DNA of 64,000 nt from NCBI GenBank assembly GCA_029204225.1, contig CM055097.1, positions 72,965,716-73,029,715 on the forward strand. Direction: 5' to 3'. The position numbers were made by a program, and so were the translations under genes. Each line of letters starts with the position of its first letter. Within the stretch, counting starts at the first letter, position 1. Positions 1 through 10,618 of the stretch are shown here, piece after piece. Below the pieces are notes generated by a model. The model was not told the DNA's origin. It searched no databases and worked only from the letters and a program-made list of their open reading frames with translations. This DNA comes from Diphasiastrum complanatum. Lineage: Eukaryota; Streptophyta; Lycopodiopsida; Lycopodiales; Lycopodiaceae.

Positions 1-539
1 CTTCGACTTGTTTTTCCAAGCAAGATATTTCTGTTGGAAGTTTCGTCCCGAAGAAGGTACACGTTCTGCAAGCCGGTTGCTTAAGATATACATTCTCTTG
101 CTCAAGCTGCTCCACCCGTTCTTTGACACCCACGAGATCTAGAGCCAATTTTCCATTCGCACATTTTAAAAAAAATGTAGTTGTTTCTTAATGCCGAGGA
201 TTTGGTTTCGATGAAACCATATCCTAGGCATAAAGACTCCTCAATAGGCTTGGAAGGAGTGTAATCGACCGTGGGACAGCTGACCGCGTTTTCTGTGATA
301 GCAAGTGGATTGTCGGTGAAAGAAGAGGGTGCATCAAGTGATGCCTTCTAGTGCAGCTAGTGGTGGGTGGTTGTAGGTGAAATAGCAATCCCCTCCCTCT
401 CAGATGATGGAGAAGAGGTGAATAGAGGGGGGGGCGTAGGGGCACCCCCCTTTTTCTTGGGTGCCATGGAGCTAAGGGCTAGGCAAAGAACGTGGGTCAG
501 GTGCTCAGAGGTGATAGCTCAGAAGAGGGCTAGGCAAAG

Positions 540-541
<2 letters not shown>
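1..541 (-). pseudogene. LINE ORF1 N-terminal part, cut by window edge
   Basis: Read on the minus strand from about 541 down to 1. A start at 467 opens with MAPKKKGGAPTPPP, which resembles the basic/proline start of ORF1 in the LINE at 12.5 kb (MPPQKKTPTPPRPS) and in the copy at 2.27 kb (MPRRKGAVASTPKPS). The reading frame stops after about 35 codons. Further down (about 170 to 50) a segment with GVKERVEQLEQENVYLKQ looks like a coiled coil, as expected for the central part of a LINE ORF1 protein, which binds and coats the element RNA. A (GA)n array on the plus strand, (CT)n in element sense, lies immediately upstream of this 5' end. The rest of the element lies outside the window. Assignment rests on the start motif, coiled coil and context, without a domain search. 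Confidence 0.5.

Positions 542-580
<39 letters not shown>
542..580. repeat. (GA)n microsatellite
   Basis: Nearly pure GA dinucleotides. It lies at the 5' side of the minus-strand LINE piece at 1-541, so in element orientation it is a CT array preceding the element. Confidence 0.9.
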
Positions 581-1044
581 TATAGAAAAACCTTGTCATT
601 CACGACAATTTATATACCGCCAAGCTAAATTGGCCCTGCTTTTCACAAATGCAGTACTTCCGTACAAGCACCTCTGCATAGCTCTTTTCGGACAAATGTA
701 AATGAAACCGCCAATTAGACCTTCACAAAACACTACGCAATTTTATAGTAAAAGAAATATTGCCAACAGTTTACTCACGTATTCAGCTGCTGGACTATCA
801 AAACGGCAGCAAACGCTTCCGCCAGATATAGCACCGATGTGCTGGACTATTAAAGCACACGAACACTCACAATCTGCAGCTGACAAACAACATTACAGAG
901 GAGAACTGAAGATTGTGGGCACACCAAAAGGCAACAATGCCTCCTGCCAAGACGAGGATCGTAACAAGGAGAAGCGCTTCCAGATCGAGCTGAGCACAAT
1001 GGAATCGCAAGCAGAAAAGCACAGGACGGAAGAGCAGCGAGAAC

Positions 1045-1045
<1 letters not shown>
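581..1045. other. unassigned sequence between two GA arrays
   Basis: About 465 bp with no family I recognise. A 135-codon open frame (702-1109) runs through it but ends in a Glu-Arg run translated from the GA array. I regard the frame as chance. It may be the sequence that once separated neighbouring microsatellite-flanked LINE copies. Confidence 0.4.

Positions 1046-1099
<54 letters not shown>
1046..1099. repeat. (GA)n microsatellite at LINE 3' end
   Basis: GA repeat with a small interruption, directly abutting the 3' end of the minus-strand ORF1-only LINE. In element sense it is the CT tail. Confidence 0.9.
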
Positions 1100-1136
1100 C
1101 GAGAAATAAAGAAATCTTTATTAACGTCTTTTCCAT

Positions 1137-1146
1137 GCCAAAAGGC
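1137..1146 (-). other. LINE 3'-end hairpin, copy 1
   Basis: In element sense GCCTTTTGGC forms a short stem-loop 5' of ATGGAAAAGAC. The equivalent ATGCCTTTGGCAT stem occurs in the copies at 10,509-10,521 and 17,658-17,670. Because it is kept in three diverged copies just before the CT tail, it may be the site recognised by the element's reverse transcriptase. Confidence 0.6.
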
Positions 1147-1293
1147 GTATAAGACGAACGAGTACATCAGATAAAGTTGGACACAAGACGGATCAGTGCC
1201 GTCAAAGCAAAATAACAAAACTAACTAAGAAGAGATTCATATAGCCAAGATTATTTGGTGCGTAGACCATTTACATGTTAACTGGACATCTCT

Positions 1294-2267
1294 TCATTTC
1301 TCTATCTCAGACTCTATCTCAGAAATCTTCTCATTAACTAAAGGCTTCCGATCGACAAGTCTGATAATACCATCAAGATAGATAAGCCGCTTGCCAGTTG
1401 ATAGAGCTTCTTGTCTTGCCTTCTTACGTTCTTGAACTTGGATGAAGGTAAGATCTTCGGCCAAGTAGACTTCGGCATCCCGCAATTTGAATCTCTTCCC
1501 TAAAACTTCACGCCGGTGAGATACTGATGTGAAGCGGATGACAAGAGTATCCAGGTCCTTAGGTCGCCAGGCGGTTTCCATACCTTTGCTATGGTGTTGA
1601 AGATTTCCTTCCTATAACTTCTCAGCTTCTTTGACAGCATTTTGAGAGTTCGGAATACCCTCTAACACCGAACATTGAGAGCTTTATGTTCTCGAAGACG
1701 GCTCTCAGTGAACTGGCTGAGATAAACGAAGGTGAAGGCGAAGGTGGAGAGATAATTGTAGACTTACCTTTAAGCACATTTGCCCATGACTGGACAGCCG
1801 TATGGTGCTGTTCCACCTGATTTTCGAGATGCTGGATTTTAGCTGAAGTAGCGATTTGAGAAGAGCTTCACTTTTTATAACTGCAACTTCGTTCTTGAGT
1901 TTTTGAATGGAAGTATCCAATTTTTGAAATATGCGATGCACCCCTAGAAGCAGAGAATCATGAGAAAGCCAGTTGCTCATCTGTGATTGTTAAGGTATTC
2001 AAATAGACGGAGTTGATCATCCTGAAGAAGTTTGAACCAAGGCATAGGGAGGGAAAGAAACAGGTGCTACTGGAGTGTCTGGAGTCAAGGAATAGCTATA
2101 GTAGTTTCACTATTATCAAGAATAGGGTTTGATGGGGAGATAGGAACTGCGACAGGCATAGAAGGAGAGGGGTAGGCGGATCTCGGTTGTAAGGAAGATG
2201 CTGAAAGCATGCTGGAAACAGAGGATGGTTTAGGAGTAGAGGCAACGGCTCCTTTGCGACGTGGCAT
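1294..2267 (-). pseudogene. LINE ORF1 homologue (coiled coil plus RRM-like C-terminal part), broken
   Basis: Three frames on the minus strand together cover one ORF1. 2267-2085 gives the start MPRRKGAVASTPKPS. 1980-1705 gives a coiled-coil stretch (FQKLDTSIQKLKNEV and following). 1816-1622 gives SWANVLKG and a GVRG motif. 1581-1294 gives TAWRPKDLDTLVIRF through DLTFIQVQERKKARQEA. The last block aligns by eye with TAWRTTRDAATLIIRF and DLTYIQVEERRKAFQEA of the ORF1 at 12.5-13.8 kb. The layout is that of L1-type ORF1 proteins: basic Pro-rich N-terminus, coiled coil, RRM-like and C-terminal nucleic-acid-binding region. Frame changes between blocks show decay. No ORF2 follows. Confidence 0.65.
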
Positions 2268-2504
2268 ACCTTATTGCGATGGAGGAGGGCGCTCAAACCT
2301 GCAGAAGATCAGCAATAGCAAGGGCACACCTGCAGCGGCAGGGCACCAGCGTTGGATAGCAATGAGCAGTCACGATGGGTAGCGATGGAGCAGATCCGCA
2401 AACAACAGGGGGAGAGCAGCCGATGGAGGGCCAGCAACTCAGGGTAGAAAGCAGCGATGGAGGGCGCCCACAACAGCGCAATCCGCCTATCCCTGGCGCT
2501 GGCC

Positions 2505-2506
<2 letters not shown>

Positions 2507-2535
<29 letters not shown>

Positions 2536-2565
2536 CGAGAGAAAGAGGAGATTATTCTTACAGTC

Positions 2566-2629
<64 letters not shown>

Positions 2630-2630
2630 C
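2507..2630. repeat. compound (GA)n-(TG)n-(GA)n microsatellite
   Basis: GA repeats at 2507-2534 and about 2594-2629 surround a TG run at about 2572-2594. The array sits at the 5' side of the minus-strand ORF1-only LINE. Confidence 0.9.
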
Positions 2631-2680
2631 AACTTTTATTTTAAAAGATTGTAAACTATAATTTCCTAGGGTTTAAGCTC

Positions 2681-2866
2681 ACCCAAAACAGTCGGCAAAT
2701 TACACAGTAATTATGCTCTTAATTAGAGCTTTCATCTGATACCCATATTGCCCAAAAAAAAATTTTAAAAAAACGTTTCTGGAATTTTTCCAAAAATTTC
2801 CGAAACGCGTTTCTGAACGCGATTCTGAAACGCGTTTCAGAAACGCAGTGCAACTATGGTTTAAAC
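2681..2866. repeat. dispersed repeat with GAAACGCGTTTC palindromes, copy 1
   Basis: About 190 bp that recur at 57,701-57,896 in the same orientation. Both start with ACCCAAAACAGTCGGCAAA and share CAGAGCTTTCATCT and ATACCCATATTG. The 3' half has overlapping palindromes: the perfect 12-mer GAAACGCGTTTC occurs twice near 2808-2840. No coding potential or termini are recognised. Confidence 0.75.
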
Positions 2867-3479
2867 ATGTAATAGTTAAAATATGCAATTTGGAATCTTT
2901 AATGCTTATAAATTTTACAGTCCAATCATAATATCTATAGACTATTATGATCAATGCATTATGCAGCTATGTTATTGGCTTTTCTAAAAATTTGAGTTTT
3001 GAAACCCTAAAACCAATTCGCCGTTTCAAAAAACCTAGGACCGATTCGAATAGGTCGAATAGGCCGATTCGGCCGATTCTAATTCGACCAGTTCCGAATA
3101 GGAAGGAAACCTTTTTTCTTTTAGTACATACAACTATATGAAGATTCTCTCTCATCTCTACTCTAGTTCTTCCCATATAATAATCCACTTCAACCTAGAC
3201 CACTTTTCTTACATCTGCATCCATGGGCTTTTCCATCCAAGCAACGTAAACCTTTCTCCCACACTAGCTTTCAAAATCCACATGAACCCTGGTAAATTTC
3301 AATATGTAAACATCTCTATATCCAATTCAAACAAGCCCAAACACATACCCCACATCTCTTACATAACCTCAAACATCCATACAACCGTTCTTGTAGCTGG
3401 AAAAAGCAAGCCTATGAGAGTAATGATGAAAACGTCTAATAGACCTTGTGCTAACCATATCGGAATTGAAGAAGGAGAA
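2867..3479. other. no recognised gene
   Basis: AT-rich sequence. At 3030-3100 there is a cluster of repeated GATTCGAATAGG / CCGATTCGGCC motifs, possibly an extension of the palindromic repeat family just to the left. I see no TE protein here. Confidence 0.4.
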
Positions 3480-3950
3480 AATGGAGCGATGAGGGGAGAT
3501 GACGATGGGGGCATCAATAGGGACAGAGTAAAGAGTAGTGGCATACTCGGCCCAACAACATAATTCCCTCAGTTGTTGGGGTGGGGCATGAGGGAGGAAT
3601 TTTCTACAAACAGATCCAGAGGATGGACTAAAGATAATTGAGAACCCACGGAGCATGGGATCTCGATGACTTAGGGGCTGAACTCCTAATCATGTTGTTG
3701 AAGTCCTTGAACCCACTATGGCCATTTTGCTTAACAAAGTTCTTATATCTAGTTTTCCCCTGTACTTGGTGTACCACGTCATCCATCCTATTCACAAGAG
3801 TGGTAACCTTATGAACCCTAGGAATTATCTCACTATCATGATAGGCCATATTGTGGTGAAACTCTATGGCACCATTCCCAAGGCAGCAATGAGTAGTGAG
3901 GCAAAGACTCAGAGACCACGCATTGGGTCAAGCAGGTTTCAGAGCTCAAC
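3480..3950. pseudogene. LINE reverse-transcriptase fragment with inverted 5' part
   Basis: Two abutting pieces of the LINE ORF2 in opposite orientations. On the minus strand, 3605-3483 encodes RKFLPHAPPQQL ... YATTLYSVPIDAPIVISP, matching REFIPRSLPPLL ... YATSLYTVPTDSPISISP of the LINE at 15.13-15.26 kb. On the plus strand, about 3645-3945 encodes THGAWDLDDLGAELL, then (in shifted frames) HPIHKSG and TIMIGHIVVKLYGTI, matching the segment that directly follows in the LINE (15,281-15,590). So the upstream piece is flipped and the downstream piece is upright, with nearly no missing sequence between them. The fragment lacks the LINE 3' end. It is too decayed to be functional. Confidence 0.75.
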
Positions 3951-4841
3951 AGTTGAAATTGGGCAAGTTACATGAATGATAAATGAGGGTCCCAAATGAG
4001 TATTGACTTTGACGTGAACAACCTATTGACTTTGGAGTATCAATTTTGTACACTTTGGCCGAGCCCAAATAGAAAGGTCAAAATAGAGTATCACTTGTCG
4101 TACATTGACAAATGTGTAAGAAAAGCAACATTACCACAAGAAGACTCAAAAACAACTAGCTTGTTCATTATGGGAGCAACCAAATAGCACGTAATAACCT
4201 TTACAGTAATCTTAATGAAATAGAGCATTCGCATTTTGATATCTTTACTTTATAGTCAAATTGAAAGCAACCAAATAGCACGCATTACCCTTCAAGATAA
4301 ACCTTTTCCAAACAAACCGACACGTTGGTATCTTACTTTTTACTCACACACATTGACTTTGTAACAATAGGAAGATATCTCTAGTATACTCACATTTTTC
4401 ATAGCAACAGCTGCAACTATCACAATCGAAGACTTTGTAGCCATTTTTTGTACCGATCGCAAAGTGACTATAAAGAAATTAAACGAAAACATTGTTAATT
4501 AGCATCTTACAAATTTGAGCTGCCAAATCTTAGAAAAATGATTCAAATTAAAAGTTTCAAAACTACTATTATTAGCATATGTATAAGAACAAAATTGAAA
4601 GCACGATTATCATGTTTTGTTACAAGAATGGTTTTTTGAAAGAAAATCTCTAAGGTGCAAGATCATAAACTCATTCAACCATTGTAGTCTATTAACATCC
4701 AATTTGAATTATAACCAAAAGACATGTCATTAAATAATGTCAAGTTCCCATTAATGTTTGGTATGATGTCTCAAAACATCAAAACATTTAGTGGAACTAC
4801 TAGAAATATAAGCTAAGCAAATGCATGCACATAAACTAACA
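3951..4841. other. no recognised gene
   Basis: AT-rich, with the phrase CAACCAAATAGCACG repeated about 80-90 bp apart (about 4177 and 4267). Nothing else is recognised. Confidence 0.4.
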
Positions 4842-5240
4842 CTAAAAATTTGTACCAGAGTATATATCAACTATCATTGCCAAAATCACGCTACAACTTT
4901 CAATCAAATACAATAAGAAGTTGAATGATAGCATCATCTCATTATAAGCTAGAACGTAAAGATTACGATCTAACACCATTCTTGCCAAATCCTTTGACTG
5001 AAAGTATTCATCAATTCGACCATACAAGGCTCTTGGTGCTTGTTTGACGCCATGCAACACTTTCTTAAGGTTGCACACTTTATGTTTTTGGCACTTAATC
5101 ACAAACCCCTCTGGTTGAGACATGTAGCCCTCTTCACATATAGCATCATTTAGAAAAGCAGATTTAACATCCAATTGATGAACGTTCCAATCAAAATGAG
5201 CTACAAGAGCAATAACAAGACGTAGTGTTTGTCCAATTTA
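4842..5240 (-). pseudogene. copia reverse transcriptase fragment
   Basis: Minus-strand translation gives LVIALVAHFDWNVHQLDVKSAFLND followed by QPEGFV and GVKQAPRALYGRID, the conserved copia RT core around the first catalytic Asp (VHQLDVKSAFLN). The YVDD block is missing: after about 70 residues the frame runs into unrelated sequence. It is probably the downstream half of the same minus-strand copia whose N-terminal RT lies at 7.5-7.7 kb, with about 2.2 kb of other sequence between. Confidence 0.8.
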
Positions 5241-7468
5241 CTACATGTGATACGATTCCCAATCGATACATTTACTTTGAGTGTATCCTTCTACCATCAA
5301 GCTAGCCTTGTGCTTTTCAAAGCTCGCATCAGTTAGAAATCAAAGTCAATCTTATGTAAGTTGCAAATGTGATATTGTATTGTGACCCGCCATTGTCTTA
5401 ACAGTCAGGCACTTGTTCCTTAGCAGGCTACTTGGATTAGCCAAGTAGCCACACGTAGGGAAAATTAGCCTGTATAGTGGATTTTGATTTCGTCATGCTA
5501 TACTCGGGGGCATGTCTCGGGTTTGCCAATACATGTGGCACGGTGAGACATTTTTGCTTCAAAATCATGTTTGCTTACTTCTAACAGGGTAACAAGGTGT
5601 TTGGAAGCGGTAAATGCGGAATCAGGGAGAGGGAGAAGCCTATAGGAAGTCACTTAGAGCCATATACCTCAGTATGATCAAGTTGAGGGATTATGATCTC
5701 AGGATCCCGCGAGCGGTGGCTCAGGGACTGGCTTGCATTGGCATGATGTCGGGTGGTACATAGCCAAGGAGAGCTAGCAAATGCTAGGATCCAGGAGAGG
5801 GACATCAAATGAGCTCAGCGTTTGGATGGCAAAAACATTGGGGTGGCAAACGGAGAGATGCTACGGATGTTCAGGTATGATACGTCATTGGATGTATAGG
5901 TGATGTTCTTCAGCTTGTGCATCAGTTTTTGTGTGGTGACCTAGGGACAGGCAAGCCTACTTGGAGGTAGGTGGCATGGATTGTATCACGAGAGAGGTGG
6001 TACAGATCTTGAGGGCATGGAGTGCATCACAAAGTGGTGTAGATCCAGTATGCCTATGGTTGTGAGCCGACAGGGTTGGAGATGGTTACTCGGGGAGTGA
6101 CAAGTGATACTTTGGTGAGTATCTAGGAGAGTTGCATGATCATATGCACCGGTTGGTGATCTCCAGGTTGGCATCACATGTTGGTTTTTTTATCCATCAT
6201 TCTTTGGTAAACTGGATGTAGCTTGTTTGGTTAGATCCAGGTGAGGTTCTGATGAAGCCATCCTACCTGATGTGCTACAAGTCGTGGGTGAGTTTCTCAC
6301 CACACTGGTGGATCTAGAGTGCATTTGCTTTGGTTTGAATGATAAGATGGATGTGGTAGTGAGATAGATTTCAGGTGTGAAGCCTATACACTAGTCAAAT
6401 CAGTGTTGGCAACGTCAAGCGTAGGAAAGCTGAATCTGCTTGGATGTAGATTGGCAAATCATCATCAGTATCTCTAGGAGATGGACGCGCTACTCAAGTA
6501 TAGCCTATGGTGAGATTTGTGTACAATTATTCATTGAGTCCTTGGTAGAGTCATGTGCTTGGAGCATGGGGAATATATGGGGATCAGCTTTCGGGATTGG
6601 CTAGAGAGGATGTCAGGGCAAAGCAGCTTGGAGCAGTGCTTTGTTTGGGAGATACATCAGGGATGAGGCTTGGAGTGCTCATTATATCGAGATGATTGAT
6701 CTTTGGATGATGGATGATGACATCTATTGGATATGCTTGGACGTGAGGGCATCTTGGTTACAGGTGCGGGCCATTATCGAGGATCTGATTTGGAGACCAG
6801 TGGTGTAGCAATGGATCTATAGGTGGCACAGGTGTTGGTACGACAACATTCCACTTTTGGGCAGGCCTTGGTCATGTATTTGACGCTTTATCATTCGTGT
6901 TGGTTTGCATGAATGTGGGTGTGCTTGCAAGTTTTCGTGTCACGCAATCTAGATCAGAGTCGGAGTTGTATGTGTTTATGCATTTGCTACGTCAGTTTCA
7001 TCTGCTCAGTGACTTGTCATTATGTCTACTACATGTCTATCTGGTGAGGGTACAGTCTTATGGTGGTAGTAAGATTTCCTCAGGTTAAACGTCAGTCGCT
7101 CATTTATGTCAGCTTTACAGGTCTGTGCTTGTAAGTGTCCGAAAGGATGTTAGCCTAGCTAGATGGAGGATGTAAGTCTTATGGTGGCAGTGGGATTTCC
7201 TCAGTTTGAGCCATGTCGCTCATGTGGTCCACTTGTGTTCAAGTCGGATTGGGGACAAGTCAATTGGTCGAAAGTGTGGTAGACTCTCTGCGTGAGCATT
7301 GTGTGTACATGATAGTTTGTATGTCAAACCTGGTCATTTGCTGGCGTGCTTGAGTGTGAATCAAGTACAAAGTAGCAGGACATGCATAACATCTTTTGAA
7401 TACTGCAGACATTGCTACAGATTATTATCGTTTTTACTCTTATCACATCATGCAATGTGAGGCCTTTG
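5241..7468. other. unidentified ~2.2-kb insertion or spacer within copia pol
   Basis: It separates two minus-strand copia RT pieces and differs from its flanks in base use (G and T rich on the plus strand, many GGTG and GATG words). It has only short open frames and no domain I recognise. Two related 50-bp segments with CTTATGGTGG and GATTTCCTCAG occur about 117 bp apart (7052 and 7169). It may be a separate mobile element with decayed coding capacity, but I cannot place its ends. Confidence 0.35.
7052..7215 (+). repeat. two direct ~50-bp repeats about 117 bp apart
   Basis: AGTCTTATGGTGG, GATTTCCTCAG and CAGTCGCTCAT-like words recur in the same order at about 7052-7100 and 7169-7215, a short tandem duplication inside the unidentified insertion. 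Confidence 0.6.
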
Positions 7469-8410
7469 CTATATGTACAATGTTTCCTTGTAATCTATTA
7501 ACTTTTGTTGTGCCATCTTTGAGAGCTTAAGGGATGTAGCTATGGTGAATGTTTGACGTGATCTACATACTGCACTAGATACTATCAGAAAGTTAACTGC
7601 ATCTACATGGTATTTTGTCTTGTACACCCATTTACATCCAATGGGCTTCTTATCACATGGATGACCTACCAACTCCTGAGTGCCATGTCACTCGATTGAC
7701 TCCATCTCCTCTACCATTGCCTTCTTCTAAATGTCAATATCCTTTGCTTTATCGATAACGGTTCTTGACTAATATTTAAAATTAAGGCATGATTTACTTG
7801 ATACCTATCGCCCTCAATGCATGATTTAGGAACCTATTGATTCAAGTCGTCCATGAGCTTTTTATACCACTTTGGTATCTTATGCTTAGTAGATACACTT
7901 CTGAGTAAGCAAGTATCCCATGGTATAGTAAGCATCGTTCGCTTTTCTCCTTTACTAACTTTGTGGCTTACCAAATTGAGATATGGGTCTCCCATAATGT
8001 GATTCATTACGCTTATCCTTGAGAGTAGCTTAAAGAAGATCTTCGTCCAATGAATTCTAATATCACCATCACCTTGTCTTCTCCATCGCCTAGACCATCA
8101 TCATCTACTAGTTTGAATCATCAAAGATAACATATTGGAGCACTTGTACCCGTTCATTTGATCATCATATCCAAGAAAAATGCATTTGATTGATTTGGCA
8201 TCAATCTTGCTTCTGTCTTCCTTTGGAATGTGAACATATGTGCCTTGCAACAAGTACTCTCAAATGATCAATCTTCGGTTTTGATCCTGTGAAGGCTTCC
8301 TCGGGTATCATCTTTGTAACAGCAATGGTGGGGATCCTATTTTAAAGATACAATATAGTGTTGCATGCCTTTGCCCAAAAAATGTTGGATAATCGCATGT
8401 GAGTAAGCAT
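7469..8410 (-). pseudogene. copia integrase C-terminus and RT start
   Basis: Read from 8410 downward: ARSMLTHMRLSNIFWAKA matches the integrase segment just after the catalytic Glu in copia elements. In shifted frames AKSIKCIFLGYDDQ matches the conserved GYD block. At 7672-7600 KKPIGCKWVYKTKY is the typical copia RT start. The frame is broken repeatedly. Its expected upstream neighbour (pre-integrase and integrase core) is found just to the right but in the opposite orientation. Confidence 0.75.
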
Positions 8411-8414
8411 TGAC

Positions 8415-8916
8415 CTAGCACTCAGCACAATTGTTATATTTTTCCATTGGCATGGTAAAGGACGTGAAAAGGACGTGGTAAAGGACGTGAATCCAAATTA
8501 TGAGGTCATTGTTGATGGATTTTGAGAGCCTAATAGTAGGCTTTATAGATTGAATGTGGCAAAATAAAGGGGCAACATGGTTTAGTGTCTGCCCAAAGTG
8601 ACCTATGGAATAAACGATATGGAAATTTGAATTTTGGCAAACTCGGATTGATGAGAAAGTTAAGCATGGTAATGGGATTACCTTCGCTTGCAGATCAACA
8701 AGAGCTTGTATGTGAGGGTTGCATTTATGGGGGAAGAACATTCTAGAAAGTTCAAACGAGGTGGATCTAGGAGAACAAAGAAGATCTAGGAGTTGCTTAA
8801 TATTGACCTATGTGGACCCATGATGACAATGTCCATAGGTAGTGCCAACTACTTATGACATTTATTGATGACCTATTGAGACAGTCCAGGGTATATTTCT
8901 AGAAGAAAAAATACAT
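8415..8916 (+). pseudogene. copia pre-integrase/integrase segment, inverted relative to its flanks
   Basis: Plus-strand frames give, in order, LGLMRKLSMVMGLPSL, LVCEGCIYG (zinc-binding CxxC of the integrase N-terminus), RKFKRGGSRRTKK, LCGPMMTMSIGSANYL and FIDDLLRQSRVYF. This is the pre-integrase domain and the start of the integrase core with the DD of IDD. It lies exactly where the minus-strand copia on both sides lacks this part, so an in-place inversion is the simplest reading. Edges are approximate. The central integrase core with the second Asp and the Glu is missing. Confidence 0.7.
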
Positions 8917-9856
8917 CGTGTCTGCTTCCATCGCCTAGAATCACCGCTCTGTCGTTTTCGAGTTCGCAAAAGTTGATCAAAATTCTCTTGTTGCAGGTTA
9001 TGTGAGATGTTGCTCCTGAATCGATGACTCGGAGTAGCTTGTCGAAGCTTCGTCGAGTATCGTGAAAGCTTCGTCACCTCTTTCTGCATCTTTAGATGAT
9101 TCTGCATCGTTTGCCTTTTCAGCTTTGTTTTTCTTTTTGGGTTGAATCTGCAGTCGTATGCAGAATGCCCTTTCTTCTTGCAGTGCATGCAAGGTATTGC
9201 TGGATTGAACCAGCATTTGTTGGCCGTATGGCCTGGTTTGTGGCAGTGATCGCAGGAAGAAGATTGTTGATTCGAGGACTTCATCTTCTCAAATCTTGGT
9301 TTGTTTTTGTTCTTCTTCTTTCCTTTTGTGAAGAGAGCCTTCTCTTGATCACTGCTTCCCTCTCCTTCGTCTCTCATCAGTCTCTCTCATCAGCGACAAA
9401 ACTGACTGCTTTGTCGAATGTCATATCTGGTAGACTCAGTATGAGCATTCTCAATGGCTGATAGGACGTCGGTAGAGATTTCATGAAGTACATCAGCTGC
9501 TGTGGTGCTGGGACCTGGTGCTCCTGTCCTGATGCAGCGAGTTGAGCGAAGATCGTTCTGATTTTCTCAACGTGCTGATCCAACTGGGTGTCATCCCACC
9601 GTATTGATTGCAGCTGATTGTGAAGGAGCATGACTGAAGCTGCAGTCCTCACTTCATACTTCTGCTTTAATCTTATCCATGCTGCATGGCTGCTTTCGCA
9701 GTCTTCAATCTGCATGAGTAGATCTTCATTTATGGACGAAACGATGATCGCCATTGCGCGCTCATCCTTTCTGATCCATTCAGCTCTCCTCGGGTCTCCC
9801 TCTGGAGGCTGCACCTCTGAGAGCTCGATCACCGACCAGATGCATTCGCCCTTCAA
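8917..9856 (-). pseudogene. copia gag with two zinc knuckles, entering protease
   Basis: The frame starting at 9856 encodes about 159 residues of a UBN2-type copia gag, with MKGECIWSVIE near its N-terminus, HAAWIRLKQKY and LMYFMKSLP. It passes into a second frame (9377-8862) with two CCHC knuckles, CDHCHKPGHTANKC and CMHCKKKGHSAYDC. A further frame shows VILGDGSRHDV, the segment following the copia protease active site. Gag forms the particle that packages the element RNA. The switch of frame near 9377 suggests indels. No primer site or LTR is visible upstream because a truncated LINE begins at about 9931. Confidence 0.8.
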
Positions 9857-10508
9857 GAGTGTTTTGATTTTGAATTTCCAAATTCTGTAATTTGCGCCAT
9901 CGAGACTGATTACTACTCTGGTCTGGATTGTTACATGCCTACCACCCTACGCTCCCTCATAGCCTATGAGGACCCACGATGTGTTGCTCTGTTGGCACGC
10001 GAGATGGTCATACTAGGGAGAGATTTATACGGGACACCCCAGCATTTTCAGTCACAGCCATTGATCACTTCATTCTTCACTAGGCAGAGATCACGTGATT
10101 TATTGCCCGTAGATGACGATTCTGACGACGACAACTCACATGCTCATAGAGATCAGAGACAGTGTACCCCCCACCATCACGCTACTACCAAGATCACCAT
10201 GCATCCTACACAGAGACGTACTATCACACATGCTCGTGCTCACAGACGACGCCGACAGGCTCCAGTGCTCCCTCATGTTGCGGCTCACATTACCTCCTTT
10301 TACAACAGCAGCTCAGCGGCATCAGCAGCATCATAGCATCATAGCCTTGATATCTTGACACAGATAGATGATTATTATGCACACACTCTCGCATACGTGT
10401 CTATTTTAGTTTTAGTTTGTACTAGAAATTTTCCTTATTACACTTTTGGAGACATTTTATACGCTCCCATGGTTACCACATACTTGACATGTACTTCATT
10501 AGTCTTAT

Positions 10509-10521
10509 ATGCCTTTGGCAT
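10509..10521 (+). other. LINE 3'-end hairpin, copy 2
   Basis: ATGCCTTTGGCAT, a 5-bp perfect stem with a TTT loop, 21 bp before the CT tail. Confidence 0.65.
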
Positions 10522-10539
10522 GGAAAAGACATCAATAAA

Positions 10540-10542
<3 letters not shown>

Positions 10543-10618
<76 letters not shown>

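Larger units (their letters stand above)
1100..2507 (-). mobile_element. ORF1-only, non-autonomous LINE derivative
   Basis: A compact element of about 1.4 kb on the minus strand. It runs from a (CT)n array at its 5' side (2507-2630) through an ORF1 homologue (about 2267-1294) and then, within about 100-200 bp, into the same 3' end seen in the LINE copies at 10.5 and 17.7 kb. That end contains GCCTTTTGGC followed by ATGGAAAAGAC, an AATAAAG-like motif and a CT array. All of ORF2 (endonuclease and reverse transcriptase) is absent. Such a copy would depend on an autonomous relative, comparable in design to the half-L1 (HAL1) elements of mammals. ORF1 itself carries several frame breaks. The shared 3' end and ORF1 homology are seen in the sequence; mobilisation in trans is inference. 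Confidence 0.7.

Noticed and set aside
702-1218. Frames of 122-135 codons over the GA arrays
   Set aside because: They are made of Arg-Glu or Ser-Leu runs from the dinucleotide repeat and have no other support.
3369-3656. Minus-strand 95-codon frame as an independent gene
   Set aside because: Its middle part is the inverted LINE ORF2 fragment; the rest shows no similarity.
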